From positions 1-64,000 of the forward strand of contig CACIJG010000004.1 of NCBI GenBank assembly GCA_902586885.1: 64,000 nucleotides of DNA. The letters run 5' to 3'. The notes beneath the pieces were generated by a model that worked only from the letters and a program-made list of their open reading frames with translations, ran no database searches and had not been told where the DNA came from. The translations under genes were made by a program, and so were the position numbers. Of this stretch, positions 27,136 through 36,224 are shown in pieces. The DNA is from an uncultured Alphaproteobacteria bacterium. Its GTDB lineage: Bacteria > Pseudomonadota > Alphaproteobacteria > Rhodobacterales > Rhodobacteraceae. Numbering within the stretch: the stretch's first letter is position 1; every line of letters begins with the position of its first letter.

Positions 27136-27845
27136 CACCTATTGTTTCTTTTGTAAGCTCTGGTCCTGGAGATCCCGATTTATTGACTATGAAAGCAATA
27201 AAAAGAATAAAATCTGCAGATTTAATATTTTATGATGATCTTTCTGCAGGAGAGATCTTGGAACTTGCGTCAGAAACTACTACTCTTTTTAGCGTCGGGA
27301 AAAGAGCGGGACTAAACTCTCCAAAACAATCTCAAGTTTCTACCTTACTTGTAAATTATGGGAAAACAGGTAAGAAGATTGTTAGATTGAAGTCTGGAGA
27401 CTCGGGTATCTTCTCTAGACTTGAAGAAGAAATAGTAGCTTTAGAAAAAAACAATATCCCTTTTGAGATTATCCCTGGCGTTTCTTCTGCAATTGCGGCT
27501 GCAGCTGCGGCTAAAATTCCTCTTACTCGCAGATTACATTCTAGGAGATTACAATTCATAACAGGACATGATTTCAACGGAAATTTACCAGATGACTTAC
27601 ATATATCTTCTTTGACAGACTCCAGCAGCACTACTGTTATTTTTATGGGTAAAAAAACTTTTCCAAATCTTTGTAATATCTTATTGGAAAGCGGCATGGA
27701 TAAAAATACTCATGCATTAGTCGTAGAAAATGTATCACGTTCCGATGAGAGGGTAACCAAAGGATCTATACTGGAAATATCTGAATATCTACAAAAGAAT
27801 AGTAATAATGACCCTGCCATTATAATTTTTGGATCAGTAATATGA
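27132..27845 (+). CDS. cobA: Uroporphyrinogen-III C-methyltransferase
   Basis: 237-aa SUMT, single-domain (no CysG reductase fusion). Key parts are VSSGPGDPDLLTMKAIKRI, IFYDDLSAGEIL, VGKRAG, VRLKSGDSGIFSRLEEEI and IIPGVSSAIAAAAAAKIPLT. It makes precorrin-2 by methylating uroporphyrinogen III at C2 and C7, the entry to corrin synthesis. The SAM pocket reads KSGDSGIF rather than the more common KGGDPFVF; related alphaproteobacterial cob-operon copies vary here too. Coupled by 4-nt overlaps to cobB upstream and cobF downstream. Confidence 0.93.
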   Translation: MTPIVSFVSSGPGDPDLLTMKAIKRIKSADLIFYDDLSAGEILELASETTTLFSVGKRAGLNSPKQSQVSTLLVNYGKTGKKIVRLKSGDSGIFSRLEEEIVALEKNNIPFEIIPGVSSAIAAAAAAKIPLTRRLHSRRLQFITGHDFNGNLPDDLHISSLTDSSSTTVIFMGKKTFPNLCNILLESGMDKNTHALVVENVSRSDERVTKGSILEISEYLQKNSNNDPAIIIFGSVI

Positions 27846-28627
27846 GAGTGAAAATTAAATTAATCGGTATAGGATTAGGGAACCCTAAACATATAACTGC
27901 AGAAGCAATTGACGCTTTAAGGTTATGTGATTTGATAATTATTGGAGACAAAAAGGAAACAAAATCTGAGCTTGCTAATTTAAAGAGAGAAATAACTCTT
28001 GCTCAAATTGACAGTGAGAAAACTGAGATATCAAGCTTTTCATTTCCAGAAAGAAAAGTAAGTGAGCCATTTTATAAGGATGCAGTCCTTGATTGGCACT
28101 CAGATATTGCTAATCTGTGGGTTGATATCATCTTAAAATTTCTTAAAAAAAATTTTAATAAGGAGACTATTATTGGAATACCTGTTTGGGGAGATCCATC
28201 CCTTTACGATAGTACTTTAAGGATTGGAGAAAAAGTAAGAAAGAAAATAGAAAACTCCTCCCTTCAAATGATTTCAGGTATTTCATCTCCACACGTATTA
28301 GCGTCATCTTTTGGCATTCCCTTTAATAAAATAGGCGAACCAGTTATGATAACAACCGGTAGAAAATTAAGAGAAGACGGTTGGCCAAAAGGAGTAAGTA
28401 CTATTTTTGTAATGCTAGATGGAAACTGTTCTTTCGCTAACCTGGATGAACCAAATCTGTATATTTGGTGGGGTGCATACTTGGGACTAGACAGAGAGAC
28501 TCTATTGGAAGGAAAGTTAGAAGACACAAAAAATAATATAATTCAATTAAGGCAAAAACTCAGGAAGAAGTTTGGTTGGATTATGGATATTTACAAAATA
28601 CAGCAGATAACAGATAAAGAGATTTAA
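27842..28627 (+). CDS. cobF: Precorrin-6A synthase (deacetylating)
   Basis: 261-aa SAM methyltransferase specific to the aerobic route. KLIGIGLGNPKHITAEAIDAL and DLIIIGDKKETKSELANLK are typical of CobF. The SAM pocket is GIPVWGDPSLYDSTLRI, followed by ISGISSPHVLASSFGIPFN. It methylates C1 and removes the acetyl unit from precorrin-5 to yield precorrin-6A, the CobK substrate. The ATG overlaps the cobA stop by 4 nt; a GTG two codons later is an alternative. cobP starts one base after the stop. Confidence 0.94.
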   Translation: MRVKIKLIGIGLGNPKHITAEAIDALRLCDLIIIGDKKETKSELANLKREITLAQIDSEKTEISSFSFPERKVSEPFYKDAVLDWHSDIANLWVDIILKFLKKNFNKETIIGIPVWGDPSLYDSTLRIGEKVRKKIENSSLQMISGISSPHVLASSFGIPFNKIGEPVMITTGRKLREDGWPKGVSTIFVMLDGNCSFANLDEPNLYIWWGAYLGLDRETLLEGKLEDTKNNIIQLRQKLRKKFGWIMDIYKIQQITDKEI

Positions 28628-28628
28628 T

Positions 28629-29147
28629 GTGGCTTTTATTCGTTTCGTTTTAGGTGGATCAAATTCTGGTAAGACAAAGTTTTCAGAAAAACTGTCGCTT
28701 GAAATCTCTTCCCTTTCTGGGAAATTATACTTTGTTGCCACAGGGGTAGCCTTTGACAAAGAGATGCAGGTAAAAATTGATCTGCACAAGAAAAATAGAA
28801 ATAGCTCATTCTCATCAATAGAATCTCCAGATCTCTCTACCGAAATATTTGCTAATGCTTCCAAAAATGATGTAATTCTGATTGACTGTATATCAGTGTT
28901 TGTATCCAACGTAATATGTATGGAGGAGTTCGAAGAGACGCAAATAGATAAGTTCAAGCTTGCAATCGAAAATAGTAATGCAAATTTAGTGATTGTTGGT
29001 CAGGAGACTAGCTTAGGAGTAATCCCAGACAATGAACTCTCAAGAAACTTTCTTAAGAAATCTGGACATTTAAATCAATTTGTCGCTGAAATAGCTAACG
29101 AAGTATATTTTGTTACTGCAGGTATTTCTCAAAAAATCAAAGGTTAA
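28629..29147 (+). CDS. cobP: Bifunctional adenosylcobinamide kinase / guanylyltransferase
   Basis: 172-aa CobP (CobU in Salmonella). The P-loop LGGSNSGKTKFSE begins at residue 8. DVILIDCISVFVSN is the second nucleotide-site block, and the C-terminal GVIPDNELSRNF plus HLNQFVAEIANEVYFVTAG is highly characteristic. It phosphorylates adenosylcobinamide and transfers GMP to make AdoCbi-GDP. The start is GTG. This is the last gene of the riboswitch operon. The final CobV (cobalamin synthase) step is not encoded in the window. Confidence 0.95.
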   Translation: MAFIRFVLGGSNSGKTKFSEKLSLEISSLSGKLYFVATGVAFDKEMQVKIDLHKKNRNSSFSSIESPDLSTEIFANASKNDVILIDCISVFVSNVICMEEFEETQIDKFKLAIENSNANLVIVGQETSLGVIPDNELSRNFLKKSGHLNQFVAEIANEVYFVTAGISQKIKG

Positions 29148-29175
29148 TACGAAAGATCAAAAATTTTAATGAAAT

Positions 29176-29730
29176 TTAAGCGGATTTCCATTTTATAGAA
29201 CATCCCATTGATGCTATTTGATTTTTTGGTCCTAAACCTGTTTCAGATACTTCTTTCATTGCCTCAAAGAGATCACGTCTCAAATCTTTTGGTCCTGCCT
29301 CTTTTCTGCTTGCATCGAGTCTTCCACGATATTGAAGCTCGTCTTTATTGTTAAACCCAAAGAAATCAGGGGTACACGCCGCTTGATACAATCTTGCTAT
29401 GTCCTGACTCTCATCATAAAGATAAGGAAAGGAAAATTTAAAATCGGCTGCCAATTTTTTCATATTATCAAAAGAGTCTTCTGGATAAGCGTCAACATCG
29501 TTTGAACTTATTGCGACTATCCCGATACCTAATTTTTGGAGATCATTAGCGTCTCTTACTATCCTATCTAAAACCGCTAATACATAGGGACAATGGTTAC
29601 AAATAAACATCAGCAATAGTCCATTTGACGACTTCACATTACCCAAGGAATATTGTCTTCCGTCAGTACCCGGCAAACTAAAGTCTTTTGCTTGCCATCC
29701 ATAATCACATACTGGAGGTATTTCTGCCAT
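29176..29730 (-). CDS. Thioredoxin-fold redoxin (AhpC/TSA-like)
   Basis: 184-aa thioredoxin-like protein of the redoxin/AhpC-TSA group. The active site is CNHCPYV with Cys44 and Cys47. DFSLPGTDGRQYSLG precedes it, and GIVAISSNDVDAYPEDSFDNM and YQAACTPDFFGFN follow as in this widespread cytosolic family. No signal peptide is present, so it is probably a cytoplasmic thiol peroxidase or disulfide reductase of unknown substrate. It lies 12 nt downstream of rpe in the same orientation and converges on cobP with a 28-bp gap that shows no terminator hairpin. Confidence 0.88.
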   Translation of the reverse strand: MAEIPPVCDYGWQAKDFSLPGTDGRQYSLGNVKSSNGLLLMFICNHCPYVLAVLDRIVRDANDLQKLGIGIVAISSNDVDAYPEDSFDNMKKLAADFKFSFPYLYDESQDIARLYQAACTPDFFGFNNKDELQYRGRLDASRKEAGPKDLRRDLFEAMKEVSETGLGPKNQIASMGCSIKWKSA

Positions 29731-29742
29731 TACTATCTCCTT

Positions 29743-30456
29743 TTATTCAATTGCGGCCGATAAGGCTGCGTTTCTGATTTTGTCAATATTTTTGCCATAA
29801 ACTTCGGGTTTTGAAACCGACCCACCGCCGAAAACAGATGAACCTGCTACTAAAACATTTGCTCCAGCCCTGACAACCAACGGAGCTGTTTCTTCAGTTA
29901 TGCCTCCGTCTACTTCAATAAGGAAATCTTTTTTCTTTTTGAGTTCAGATAACTTTTCTATTTTTTCTAATTGAGAATGAATAAACTTTTGACCACCAAA
30001 ACCAGGGTTTACTGTCATAACACAAACTAAATCAATAAGATCCAAGAGATGTTCAACCCTGTCAATGGATGTGCCTGGATTAATAGCAAGACCTGCCTTA
30101 ACACCTAAAGATTTTATCGCTTGCAATGTTCTATGAATATGAGGGGTCGCCTCGACATGAGCGGTTATCATATCTGCCCCAGACTCAGCAAAAGCTTCCA
30201 GATACTGATCTACTGGGGATATCATTAAATGCACATCCATGAATGTTTTTATGTGAGGTCTGATTGCCTTACAGGTTTGAGGGCCAAAAGTAATATTGGG
30301 TACAAAATGACCGTCCATGACGTCAATATGAACCCAATCACATCCTTGACTCTCAATTGCCTGAATCTCATTCCCAAAGTTTGCAAAATCTGCTGACAAG
30401 ATAGAGGGAGCTATTTTTATTGAAGGTTTGGACAATTTAGAAACCATTGCTATCAT
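29743..30456 (-). CDS. rpe: Ribulose-phosphate 3-epimerase
   Basis: 237-aa TIM-barrel epimerase linking ribulose-5-P and xylulose-5-P in the pentose phosphate pathway. Motifs are IAPSILSADFANFG (catalytic Ser region), VHIDVMDGHFVPNITFGP (metal ligands His and Asp), DVHLMI, MTVNPGFGGQKFI and EVDGGITEETA. The start may be ATG 30456 or the in-frame ATG three codons later; neither has a clear Shine-Dalgarno sequence. It is divergent from a quinone oxidoreductase gene. Confidence 0.96.
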   Translation of the reverse strand: MIAMVSKLSKPSIKIAPSILSADFANFGNEIQAIESQGCDWVHIDVMDGHFVPNITFGPQTCKAIRPHIKTFMDVHLMISPVDQYLEAFAESGADMITAHVEATPHIHRTLQAIKSLGVKAGLAINPGTSIDRVEHLLDLIDLVCVMTVNPGFGGQKFIHSQLEKIEKLSELKKKKDFLIEVDGGITEETAPLVVRAGANVLVAGSSVFGGGSVSKPEVYGKNIDKIRNAALSAAIE

Positions 30457-30496
30457 TATTAATAAATTAAACAGATTTCTATTGGAGAATGATTAA

Positions 30497-31489
30497 ATGT
30501 CAACTCAAAAAATAAAGAGCGTAATCATAGAAGAAAACGGCGGAAGCGAGAAATTTAAAGTTGTTGAAAATGAAATAGGCACTCCAGGAAAGGGAGAAAT
30601 ATTAATAAGGCACAAAGCAGTTGGTCTTAATTACATCGATGTTTATCATAGAACACGTATAGCGGAGAGCTATGCCGTTAATCTACCAGCAGTACTCGGA
30701 ATGGAGGCTTCTGGTATTGTTGAAAAAGTAGGAGAGGGTGTTTCTCATCTTAGCGAAGGTGATAGAGCGGCATACGCATCCGCACCCCCTGGCGCTTATT
30801 GTGAAGCCCGAGTAATGTCAGGAGATCAAGTCTGCAAACTACCAGACACTATATCATTTGAAGAAGGTGCGGCTATGATGTTGAAAGGTCTAACAGTTAA
30901 GTATCTTTTTCACGATACCACCAAGATTAATAAGGGCGACGATATACTTTTTCACGCAGCTGCTGGCGGCGTTGGACTTATTGCTTGTCAGTGGGCACGC
31001 TCTGAGGGATTTAATCTTATCGGAACGGCAGGCTCAGATGAGAAGTGTAAAATGGCTTTGGACTATGGAGCTATTCACTCTATTAATTACAACTCTTCAG
31101 ATTTTGTAGACTCAGTAATGAAAATTACTAAGGGCCAAGGTGTACCGGTAGTGATGGACTCGGTAGGAAAAACTACTTTCTTTAAATCTTTAGATTGTCT
31201 AAATAATTTTGGTATGATGATCTTATTTGGAAATGCCTCAGGAAATGTTCCTCCAATAGATATCGGCATATTGGCAAAAAAATCACTGAAATTGACTAGA
31301 CCCGGTTTATTCACCCACATAGGAGACTTTAATAGATGTCAAGATATGGCCAAGGTACTTTTTTCAAAAGTTGTATCCAAGGATGTAAAAATACAAGTTG
31401 ATCAGACCTTTAAGCTGGAGGAAATTGGTAAAGCTCACGACGCATTAGAAGCACGAAGAACAACCGGCTCGACAGTAATTACGGTTTAA
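30497..31489 (+). CDS. NADPH:quinone oxidoreductase (zeta-crystallin type)
   Basis: 330-aa medium-chain dehydrogenase without catalytic zinc, QorA-like. IRHKAVGLNYIDVYHRTR, LPAVLGMEASGIVEKVGEGV, HAAAGGVGLIACQWA (NADPH-binding AAxGGVG), and MDSVGKTTF are family hallmarks. It reduces quinones or enals with NADPH. GGAG precedes the ATG by 8-9 nt. The stop TAA shares the palindrome TTAA (31486-31489) with the stop of the convergent gene, so the two genes end in each other. Confidence 0.93.
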   Translation: MSTQKIKSVIIEENGGSEKFKVVENEIGTPGKGEILIRHKAVGLNYIDVYHRTRIAESYAVNLPAVLGMEASGIVEKVGEGVSHLSEGDRAAYASAPPGAYCEARVMSGDQVCKLPDTISFEEGAAMMLKGLTVKYLFHDTTKINKGDDILFHAAAGGVGLIACQWARSEGFNLIGTAGSDEKCKMALDYGAIHSINYNSSDFVDSVMKITKGQGVPVVMDSVGKTTFFKSLDCLNNFGMMILFGNASGNVPPIDIGILAKKSLKLTRPGLFTHIGDFNRCQDMAKVLFSKVVSKDVKIQVDQTFKLEEIGKAHDALEARRTTGSTVITV

Positions 31490-32286
31490 ACCTTTGCCAT
31501 GTATCTTGTACCCTTCGCAGGGGGATCCATTGGCGGGCCAGCAAAGCATTGGGCAAATTTCATCCAGTCTTTTGCTGGCTGACCTTCTGTTACAAGAGAA
31601 GTATCTTCGATATTTCTGACTTGAGTAACAACTTGAGAAAATTCAATGGCACTACCGGTAATTCTCGAAGAACTACTGCTATCATTCCATTCCCATACCG
31701 CGCCAGATGGCGCTTCTAATTTAACATAAGGAACTGGCTCTGGTACGGGTAGCTTCCGATTCATAAAAGTCCAACCATAAGCAATAATGCCCATGTGAGC
31801 TATATTCTTTATATTGTCATTCCCTGGTCTTTCTTTGCCTAAAACGTCAAAAACTTCGTGACCATGAGCCCAAGTTTCCATATGCCGAGCAGTAATCTTT
31901 GACTTTGCACTCATTTCAACCCCAGGCCATTTAACCCTAGTTTTTGGATCAGCTACTTTGTAAACGTCGTAAACTTCCTGCACACTTTTCCACCATTCTT
32001 TAACCAGCTGGCTTCCCTCAAGACCATCAAGCCACGGCACCTGAGCTTCAACTAAACTTTTGCCTTTTTCAAGCTCATCATCTATTGGAGCATAGAACTT
32101 TTCAAAATGAGACTCACTTTTTAAAGTCTCTACAGCACCGACATTAAAGAGATAGAGATGTCCAATAACATCTTCTATAGTCCAACTTTTAAAAAGCGTT
32201 TCAGTTTTAAGTTCTTTATCCTCCAGAGTTAATACAAGTTCTTTCAGACACTCACTTTCGTCATAAAAATCTTTCGCTTGCTGCAT
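31486..32286 (-). CDS. TIGR03084-like DinB/maleylpyruvate-isomerase-fold protein
   Basis: 266-aa protein of the DinB/MDMPI superfamily, similar to TIGR03084 proteins. The start ATG-Gln-Gln-Ala-Lys-Asp-Phe, FKSWTIEDVIGHLYLFN (first metal His) and ITARHMETWAHGHEVFDVLG (Glu and His ligands) are typical. Such four-helix metal proteins often perform thiol-dependent isomerisation or transfer, but no function is established for this subgroup. It starts directly after the flavin monooxygenase gene and is the last gene of the minus-strand carboxylase cluster, suggesting a role in the same acyl-CoA or detoxification chemistry (inference). Confidence 0.75.
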   Translation of the reverse strand: MQQAKDFYDESECLKELVLTLEDKELKTETLFKSWTIEDVIGHLYLFNVGAVETLKSESHFEKFYAPIDDELEKGKSLVEAQVPWLDGLEGSQLVKEWWKSVQEVYDVYKVADPKTRVKWPGVEMSAKSKITARHMETWAHGHEVFDVLGKERPGNDNIKNIAHMGIIAYGWTFMNRKLPVPEPVPYVKLEAPSGAVWEWNDSSSSSRITGSAIEFSQVVTQVRNIEDTSLVTEGQPAKDWMKFAQCFAGPPMDPPAKGTRYMAKV

Positions 32287-33435
32287 TTATACATCCTCCA
32301 AAGTTGTATTCAATCGATCATAGGCTTCGATGAAATCCTCTTTAAAGTCTTGCACAACCTCCCCTGCAGATTTAACTTCATTCATCAAACCAACACATTG
32401 ACCTACCCAATAGGTAGATAACTCTATCGCTTTTTGATTACCTGCTTGAGAAAGCTTATCTAACTTTCTTAGAGCTGGTTCGGCAACCAAGGGCTGCACG
32501 GGAGAAGGTAGGGGTTGCACCTGATCGCTATTCTCCCACTCATCTGTCCATGGAGATCTTAGCTGTCTTGAATACTTTCCTGTACGACTTTTTGACCTTA
32601 CTGTGTCTGCAGACGAAGCTGCTATCATTTTTTCTTTAACAATAGGATTGGTTTCAGCTTCGGTAGTAGTCAACCAAACTGATCCACACCACGCACCAGC
32701 CGCTCCCATAGCCATTGCCGCAGCCATCTGACTGCCAGTTGCAATTCCACCCGCAGCTAGAATTGATACGTTTTTCATATCCTTTACGGCATTATAAACC
32801 TCTGGAATTAGAACCATTGTAGAAACCTCTCCACAGTGACCCCCTGCTTCCCCTCCAGCAACAATTAGTACATCTACCCCAGCATTAACTTGATTTATTG
32901 CGTGCTTTTTAGCGCCTACCAATGCTCCCACGAGAACATTACGCTCTTTTGCCATATCAACCATTTCCTTGGGAGGCATGCCCAAAGCATTTACTATCAT
33001 TTTGATTGGATGGTTAAAGGCAACTCTTAAAGACTCACTAGCTCCCTCAGGGGTCATATTCTTTCCAAATCTCAAATGATTAACCCTGTCACTCTCTAAT
33101 TCATCAGGATCAACTTTAATACCATGCTTCTCAAGAATTGAATTCGCAAAGTCTTTATGACTTTGAGGTATTTTCTCCAGCATTTGTTCATCCGTCAAAT
33201 CTTCACCTTTACCAACAAAGTTATTTGGAACAATTAAATCAACTCCATAGGGAAGACCGTTAACCTGGGAGTCTATCCAATTAAGTTCAATTTCTAGCTC
33301 TTCTCCAGATAAGTTTGTTGCTCCCAGAACACCCATACCCCCAGCTTTTGTAACAGCTGCTACTACATCTCTACAATGAGAAAAAGCAAATAAAGGAAAC
33401 TCAATTCCTAAGTCTTTACATAATTTAGAATTCAT
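32287..33435 (-). CDS. Nitronate monooxygenase-like FMN oxidoreductase
   Basis: 382-aa TIM-barrel flavoprotein of the nitronate monooxygenase/FabK (NPD) family. AAVTKAGGMGVLGATNLSGE near the N-terminus, LIVAGGEAGGHCGEVSTM (FMN and catalytic His region) and ILAAGGIATGSQMAAAMAMG (phosphate binding) support this. The substrate is not readable; homologues oxidise alkyl nitronates or reduce enoyl groups. The frame opens at 33453, but ATG 33435 has a strong GGAGGA from the end of the biotin carboxylase gene and begins one base after its stop, so I use it. Confidence 0.88.
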   Translation of the reverse strand: MNSKLCKDLGIEFPLFAFSHCRDVVAAVTKAGGMGVLGATNLSGEELEIELNWIDSQVNGLPYGVDLIVPNNFVGKGEDLTDEQMLEKIPQSHKDFANSILEKHGIKVDPDELESDRVNHLRFGKNMTPEGASESLRVAFNHPIKMIVNALGMPPKEMVDMAKERNVLVGALVGAKKHAINQVNAGVDVLIVAGGEAGGHCGEVSTMVLIPEVYNAVKDMKNVSILAAGGIATGSQMAAAMAMGAAGAWCGSVWLTTTEAETNPIVKEKMIAASSADTVRSKSRTGKYSRQLRSPWTDEWENSDQVQPLPSPVQPLVAEPALRKLDKLSQAGNQKAIELSTYWVGQCVGLMNEVKSAGEVVQDFKEDFIEAYDRLNTTLEDV

Positions 33436-33436
33436 T

Positions 33437-35416
33437 TTATTCCTCCATTTCAATATTTAATAATTGCTGTTCAGCCTCCACCTGATCACCTTCATTCACA
33501 CTAACTTCTGAAACAAGTCCTGTACCAGTAGCAGACACCTCATGCTGCATTTTCATTGCCTCCAAAATAAAGATGATTTGTCCCTTTTCTACCTTATCAC
33601 CGTTTGATACAAATATTTCTTTTATGACACCGTGCATAGGAGCCAAAACATTACCTTGATCCTCGATCTCATTAGAAATTGAGGAACTCGTAACCCTCTC
33701 AGCTTTAAAAGAAAAGTCTGAAATATTTATAAAAAGGGTATTGTTCTTAACTTCACTAAAAAATACGGGATATTCATTACCATCAATCATAATTATGTCA
33801 TTCTTATATGCTACCTTATAAACTGTACCACTGTTCAAGACATCAAACGAAGTTAACCCTTTAAAGGCTAACTCTATGCTTATCACTTCTTCAGGAACCT
33901 TAAGCGTGATGGGGTATTTTAGATTTTTTATATTCGACCACCCTTTTAGCTCAGGCTCTAGCCCTAAGGAGACCATTTTATTTTCCTGTGCCTCAAGATC
34001 AATAAATATTACAGCGCCTATGATGGCTTTCTCAACCTCTTTCAGCGAAACAGCAGAAGCATCAAACTTATTATTTTCCAAAAATGAAGTATTAACTTCG
34101 GAGCTCTTAAAAGCCGCGCTGGAGAGAATAGAGATTAAAAAGTCTCTGTTGTTTTTGATTCCAAAAAGCGCAGTTTTTAACAAAGATTGCTTAAGCTTTG
34201 TGATAGCTTCTTCTCTGTCTTTACCTTTGGAGATTACTTTAGCAATCATTGGATCATAAAACGGACTTATTGTTTGACCCTCTACAATCCCATTATCATA
34301 ACGCGTATCCGATGAGCTGTCAGGGCTCCAAACTTCAATTTTTCCAGTACTAGGCATAAAGTTATTGGATGGGTCTTCAGCGTAAAGTCTTACTTCCATA
34401 GCATGTCCATACAACTCTATATCTTCCTGTGTTAAACCCAGAGCTTGTCCGTCAGCAACTTTTATTTGCATTTCAACAAGATCAAGGTCTGTAACCAATT
34501 CTGTTACCGGATGCTCTACCTGGAGCCTGGTGTTCATTTCTAAAAAGTAAAAATTTTTATTTTCATCTAACAAGAACTCTACCGTGCCCGCACCTGAATA
34601 ATTGATTTCTCGAGCAGCTGCACATGCTACTTCCCCCATATTCTTCCTCAAATCCTCGTCAACCGCAGGAGAAGGGCTTTCTTCAATAATTTTTTGGTGC
34701 CTTCTTTGAACAGAGCAGTCTCTTTCACCCAAAGAAATTACGTTGCCGAAATTGTCTGCCATAATTTGGATTTCCACATGCCTCGGGTCAATTATAGCTT
34801 TTTCAAATATTATTTCTGAAGAACCAAAAGCATTTTCAGCTTCAGACCGAGCAATCTCACAATTTTTTTGCAATTCTGTTATATTATTTACAAGACGCAT
34901 TCCCCTACCACCACCACCTGCAGCAGCTTTTATCATTAAAGGAAAACCGATTGTTTCTGCAGAGATCATAAGTTCTCTGTCGTTTTTATTTTCTACTTCT
35001 TCTCCAGGCACACAAGGAACACCAGCATTTTTCATTATTCTTTTCGCTTGAGCTTTATTACCCATCAATTCTATAGATTTCGGAGAAGGTCCTACAAAAA
35101 CTATCCCTGAACTCTTGCACGCCTCTGAGAGATTATGATTTTCCGACAAAAACCCATATCCAGGATGTATAGCGTCGGCACTTGCTTTTTTTGCCACATC
35201 AATAATTTTCTCAATAGACAGATAAGAATCGCCAATTGGTCCTACGCCAATATTTATTGCCTCGTTAGCTATACTTACATGAGGAGACATAGCGTCCGCA
35301 TCCGTATATACAGCAATAGTTTTTAAACCAATATCATTGGCTGTCTTTATTATCCTGGCAGCTATTTCCCCTCTATTGGCTACAAGAAGAGATTTAAAAG
35401 TTTTAATTTCACTCAT
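33437..35416 (-). CDS. Acyl-CoA carboxylase alpha subunit (biotin carboxylase + BCCP)
   Basis: 659-aa MccA/AtuF/PccA-type subunit. Biotin carboxylase spans about 1-450: LLVANRGEIAARII, AIHPGYGFLSENH, KAAAGGGGRGMR (ATP-grasp loop), FLEMNTRLQVEHPVTE. A linker of about 130 residues follows, then a biotinyl domain with Lys622 in EAMKM. It carboxylates biotin for the carboxyltransferase encoded two genes upstream. Methylcrotonyl-CoA, geranyl-CoA and other branched enoyl-CoA substrates are all possible; the AtuA neighbour favours a terpenoid-type acid but does not prove it. Confidence 0.93.
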   Translation of the reverse strand: MSEIKTFKSLLVANRGEIAARIIKTANDIGLKTIAVYTDADAMSPHVSIANEAINIGVGPIGDSYLSIEKIIDVAKKASADAIHPGYGFLSENHNLSEACKSSGIVFVGPSPKSIELMGNKAQAKRIMKNAGVPCVPGEEVENKNDRELMISAETIGFPLMIKAAAGGGGRGMRLVNNITELQKNCEIARSEAENAFGSSEIIFEKAIIDPRHVEIQIMADNFGNVISLGERDCSVQRRHQKIIEESPSPAVDEDLRKNMGEVACAAAREINYSGAGTVEFLLDENKNFYFLEMNTRLQVEHPVTELVTDLDLVEMQIKVADGQALGLTQEDIELYGHAMEVRLYAEDPSNNFMPSTGKIEVWSPDSSSDTRYDNGIVEGQTISPFYDPMIAKVISKGKDREEAITKLKQSLLKTALFGIKNNRDFLISILSSAAFKSSEVNTSFLENNKFDASAVSLKEVEKAIIGAVIFIDLEAQENKMVSLGLEPELKGWSNIKNLKYPITLKVPEEVISIELAFKGLTSFDVLNSGTVYKVAYKNDIIMIDGNEYPVFFSEVKNNTLFINISDFSFKAERVTSSSISNEIEDQGNVLAPMHGVIKEIFVSNGDKVEKGQIIFILEAMKMQHEVSATGTGLVSEVSVNEGDQVEAEQQLLNIEMEE

Positions 35417-35418
35417 AC

Positions 35419-36222
35419 CTAACTCTCATACCAATAAGGCCTTCTTTTCTCTGAAAATGCTAATAGACCCTCCTTGGCCTCCTCACCGAGCATGCATTCC
35501 GCAAATTTATTGGCTGCAAATTCTGAGAGGTCTTCTAAATTCGAATCTCGTGAGAAACTAAGTATATTTTTTGTTGCCGCAGTAGCTAAAGGTGCAACTT
35601 TCTTTGTTGAATCTTTGAATCTCTCCAGAAAATCGTTCAATTGATTTTCGTTATCAACTAGTTCATCTGCTAAACCGTATTCTAATGACTTTTCTCCATC
35701 AAACTCCATACCCGTAAGCATCAATTTACTTGCTATTCTAAGTCCTAGCCTTTTAATGAGATAGGGTGAAATTTGAGCCGGCGTTAAACCGATTGCTGTT
35801 TCAGATAAAGAAAACCTAGCTCCCTTAGTAACCGCAACTATATCTGCACAACAAACCATACCTAATCCTCCGGCAAAAGCTGGTCCATCAACCAATGCCA
35901 CTACTATTTTGGGTAATTGAGATAGGGTCTGAAATAGTTTTCCTGCACCAACATTCATAGCTTTGACTTCATCCAGACTAGGTTTTTTTAATACAAAATT
36001 ATTCTTGAAATCTTTTAGGTCAGCGCCAGCACAAAAAGCCCCTTGAGACCCTCTTAAAGATAAGCCCCTAATACTTTTATCTTCTTCAATTTCTGAAAAA
36101 ACTGACATGAGTTCATCCGTCATAATCTCAGAAAGAGCATTTTTTACCTCTGGTCTGTTAAGGGTTATCTTGGCCCATCTATCTTTTTTCTCGAATAAAA
36201 TTGTTTGATAACGATCTGACAT
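35419..36222 (-). CDS. Enoyl-CoA hydratase/isomerase family protein
   Basis: 267-aa crotonase-fold protein. Oxyanion-hole segments are GAFCAGADLKDF and GPAFAGGLGMVCCADIV. LTLNRPEVKNALS-like strands (ITLNRPEVKNALS) start the domain. In the Atu/Liu clusters this position is filled by the hydratase acting on the carboxylated product (isohexenylglutaconyl-CoA or 3-methylglutaconyl-CoA hydratase), which is the best guess here. It lies 2 nt after the carboxyltransferase gene and 2 nt before the biotin carboxylase gene, within one operon. Confidence 0.88.
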   Translation of the reverse strand: MSDRYQTILFEKKDRWAKITLNRPEVKNALSEIMTDELMSVFSEIEEDKSIRGLSLRGSQGAFCAGADLKDFKNNFVLKKPSLDEVKAMNVGAGKLFQTLSQLPKIVVALVDGPAFAGGLGMVCCADIVAVTKGARFSLSETAIGLTPAQISPYLIKRLGLRIASKLMLTGMEFDGEKSLEYGLADELVDNENQLNDFLERFKDSTKKVAPLATAATKNILSFSRDSNLEDLSEFAANKFAECMLGEEAKEGLLAFSEKRRPYWYES

Positions 36223-36224
36223 AT

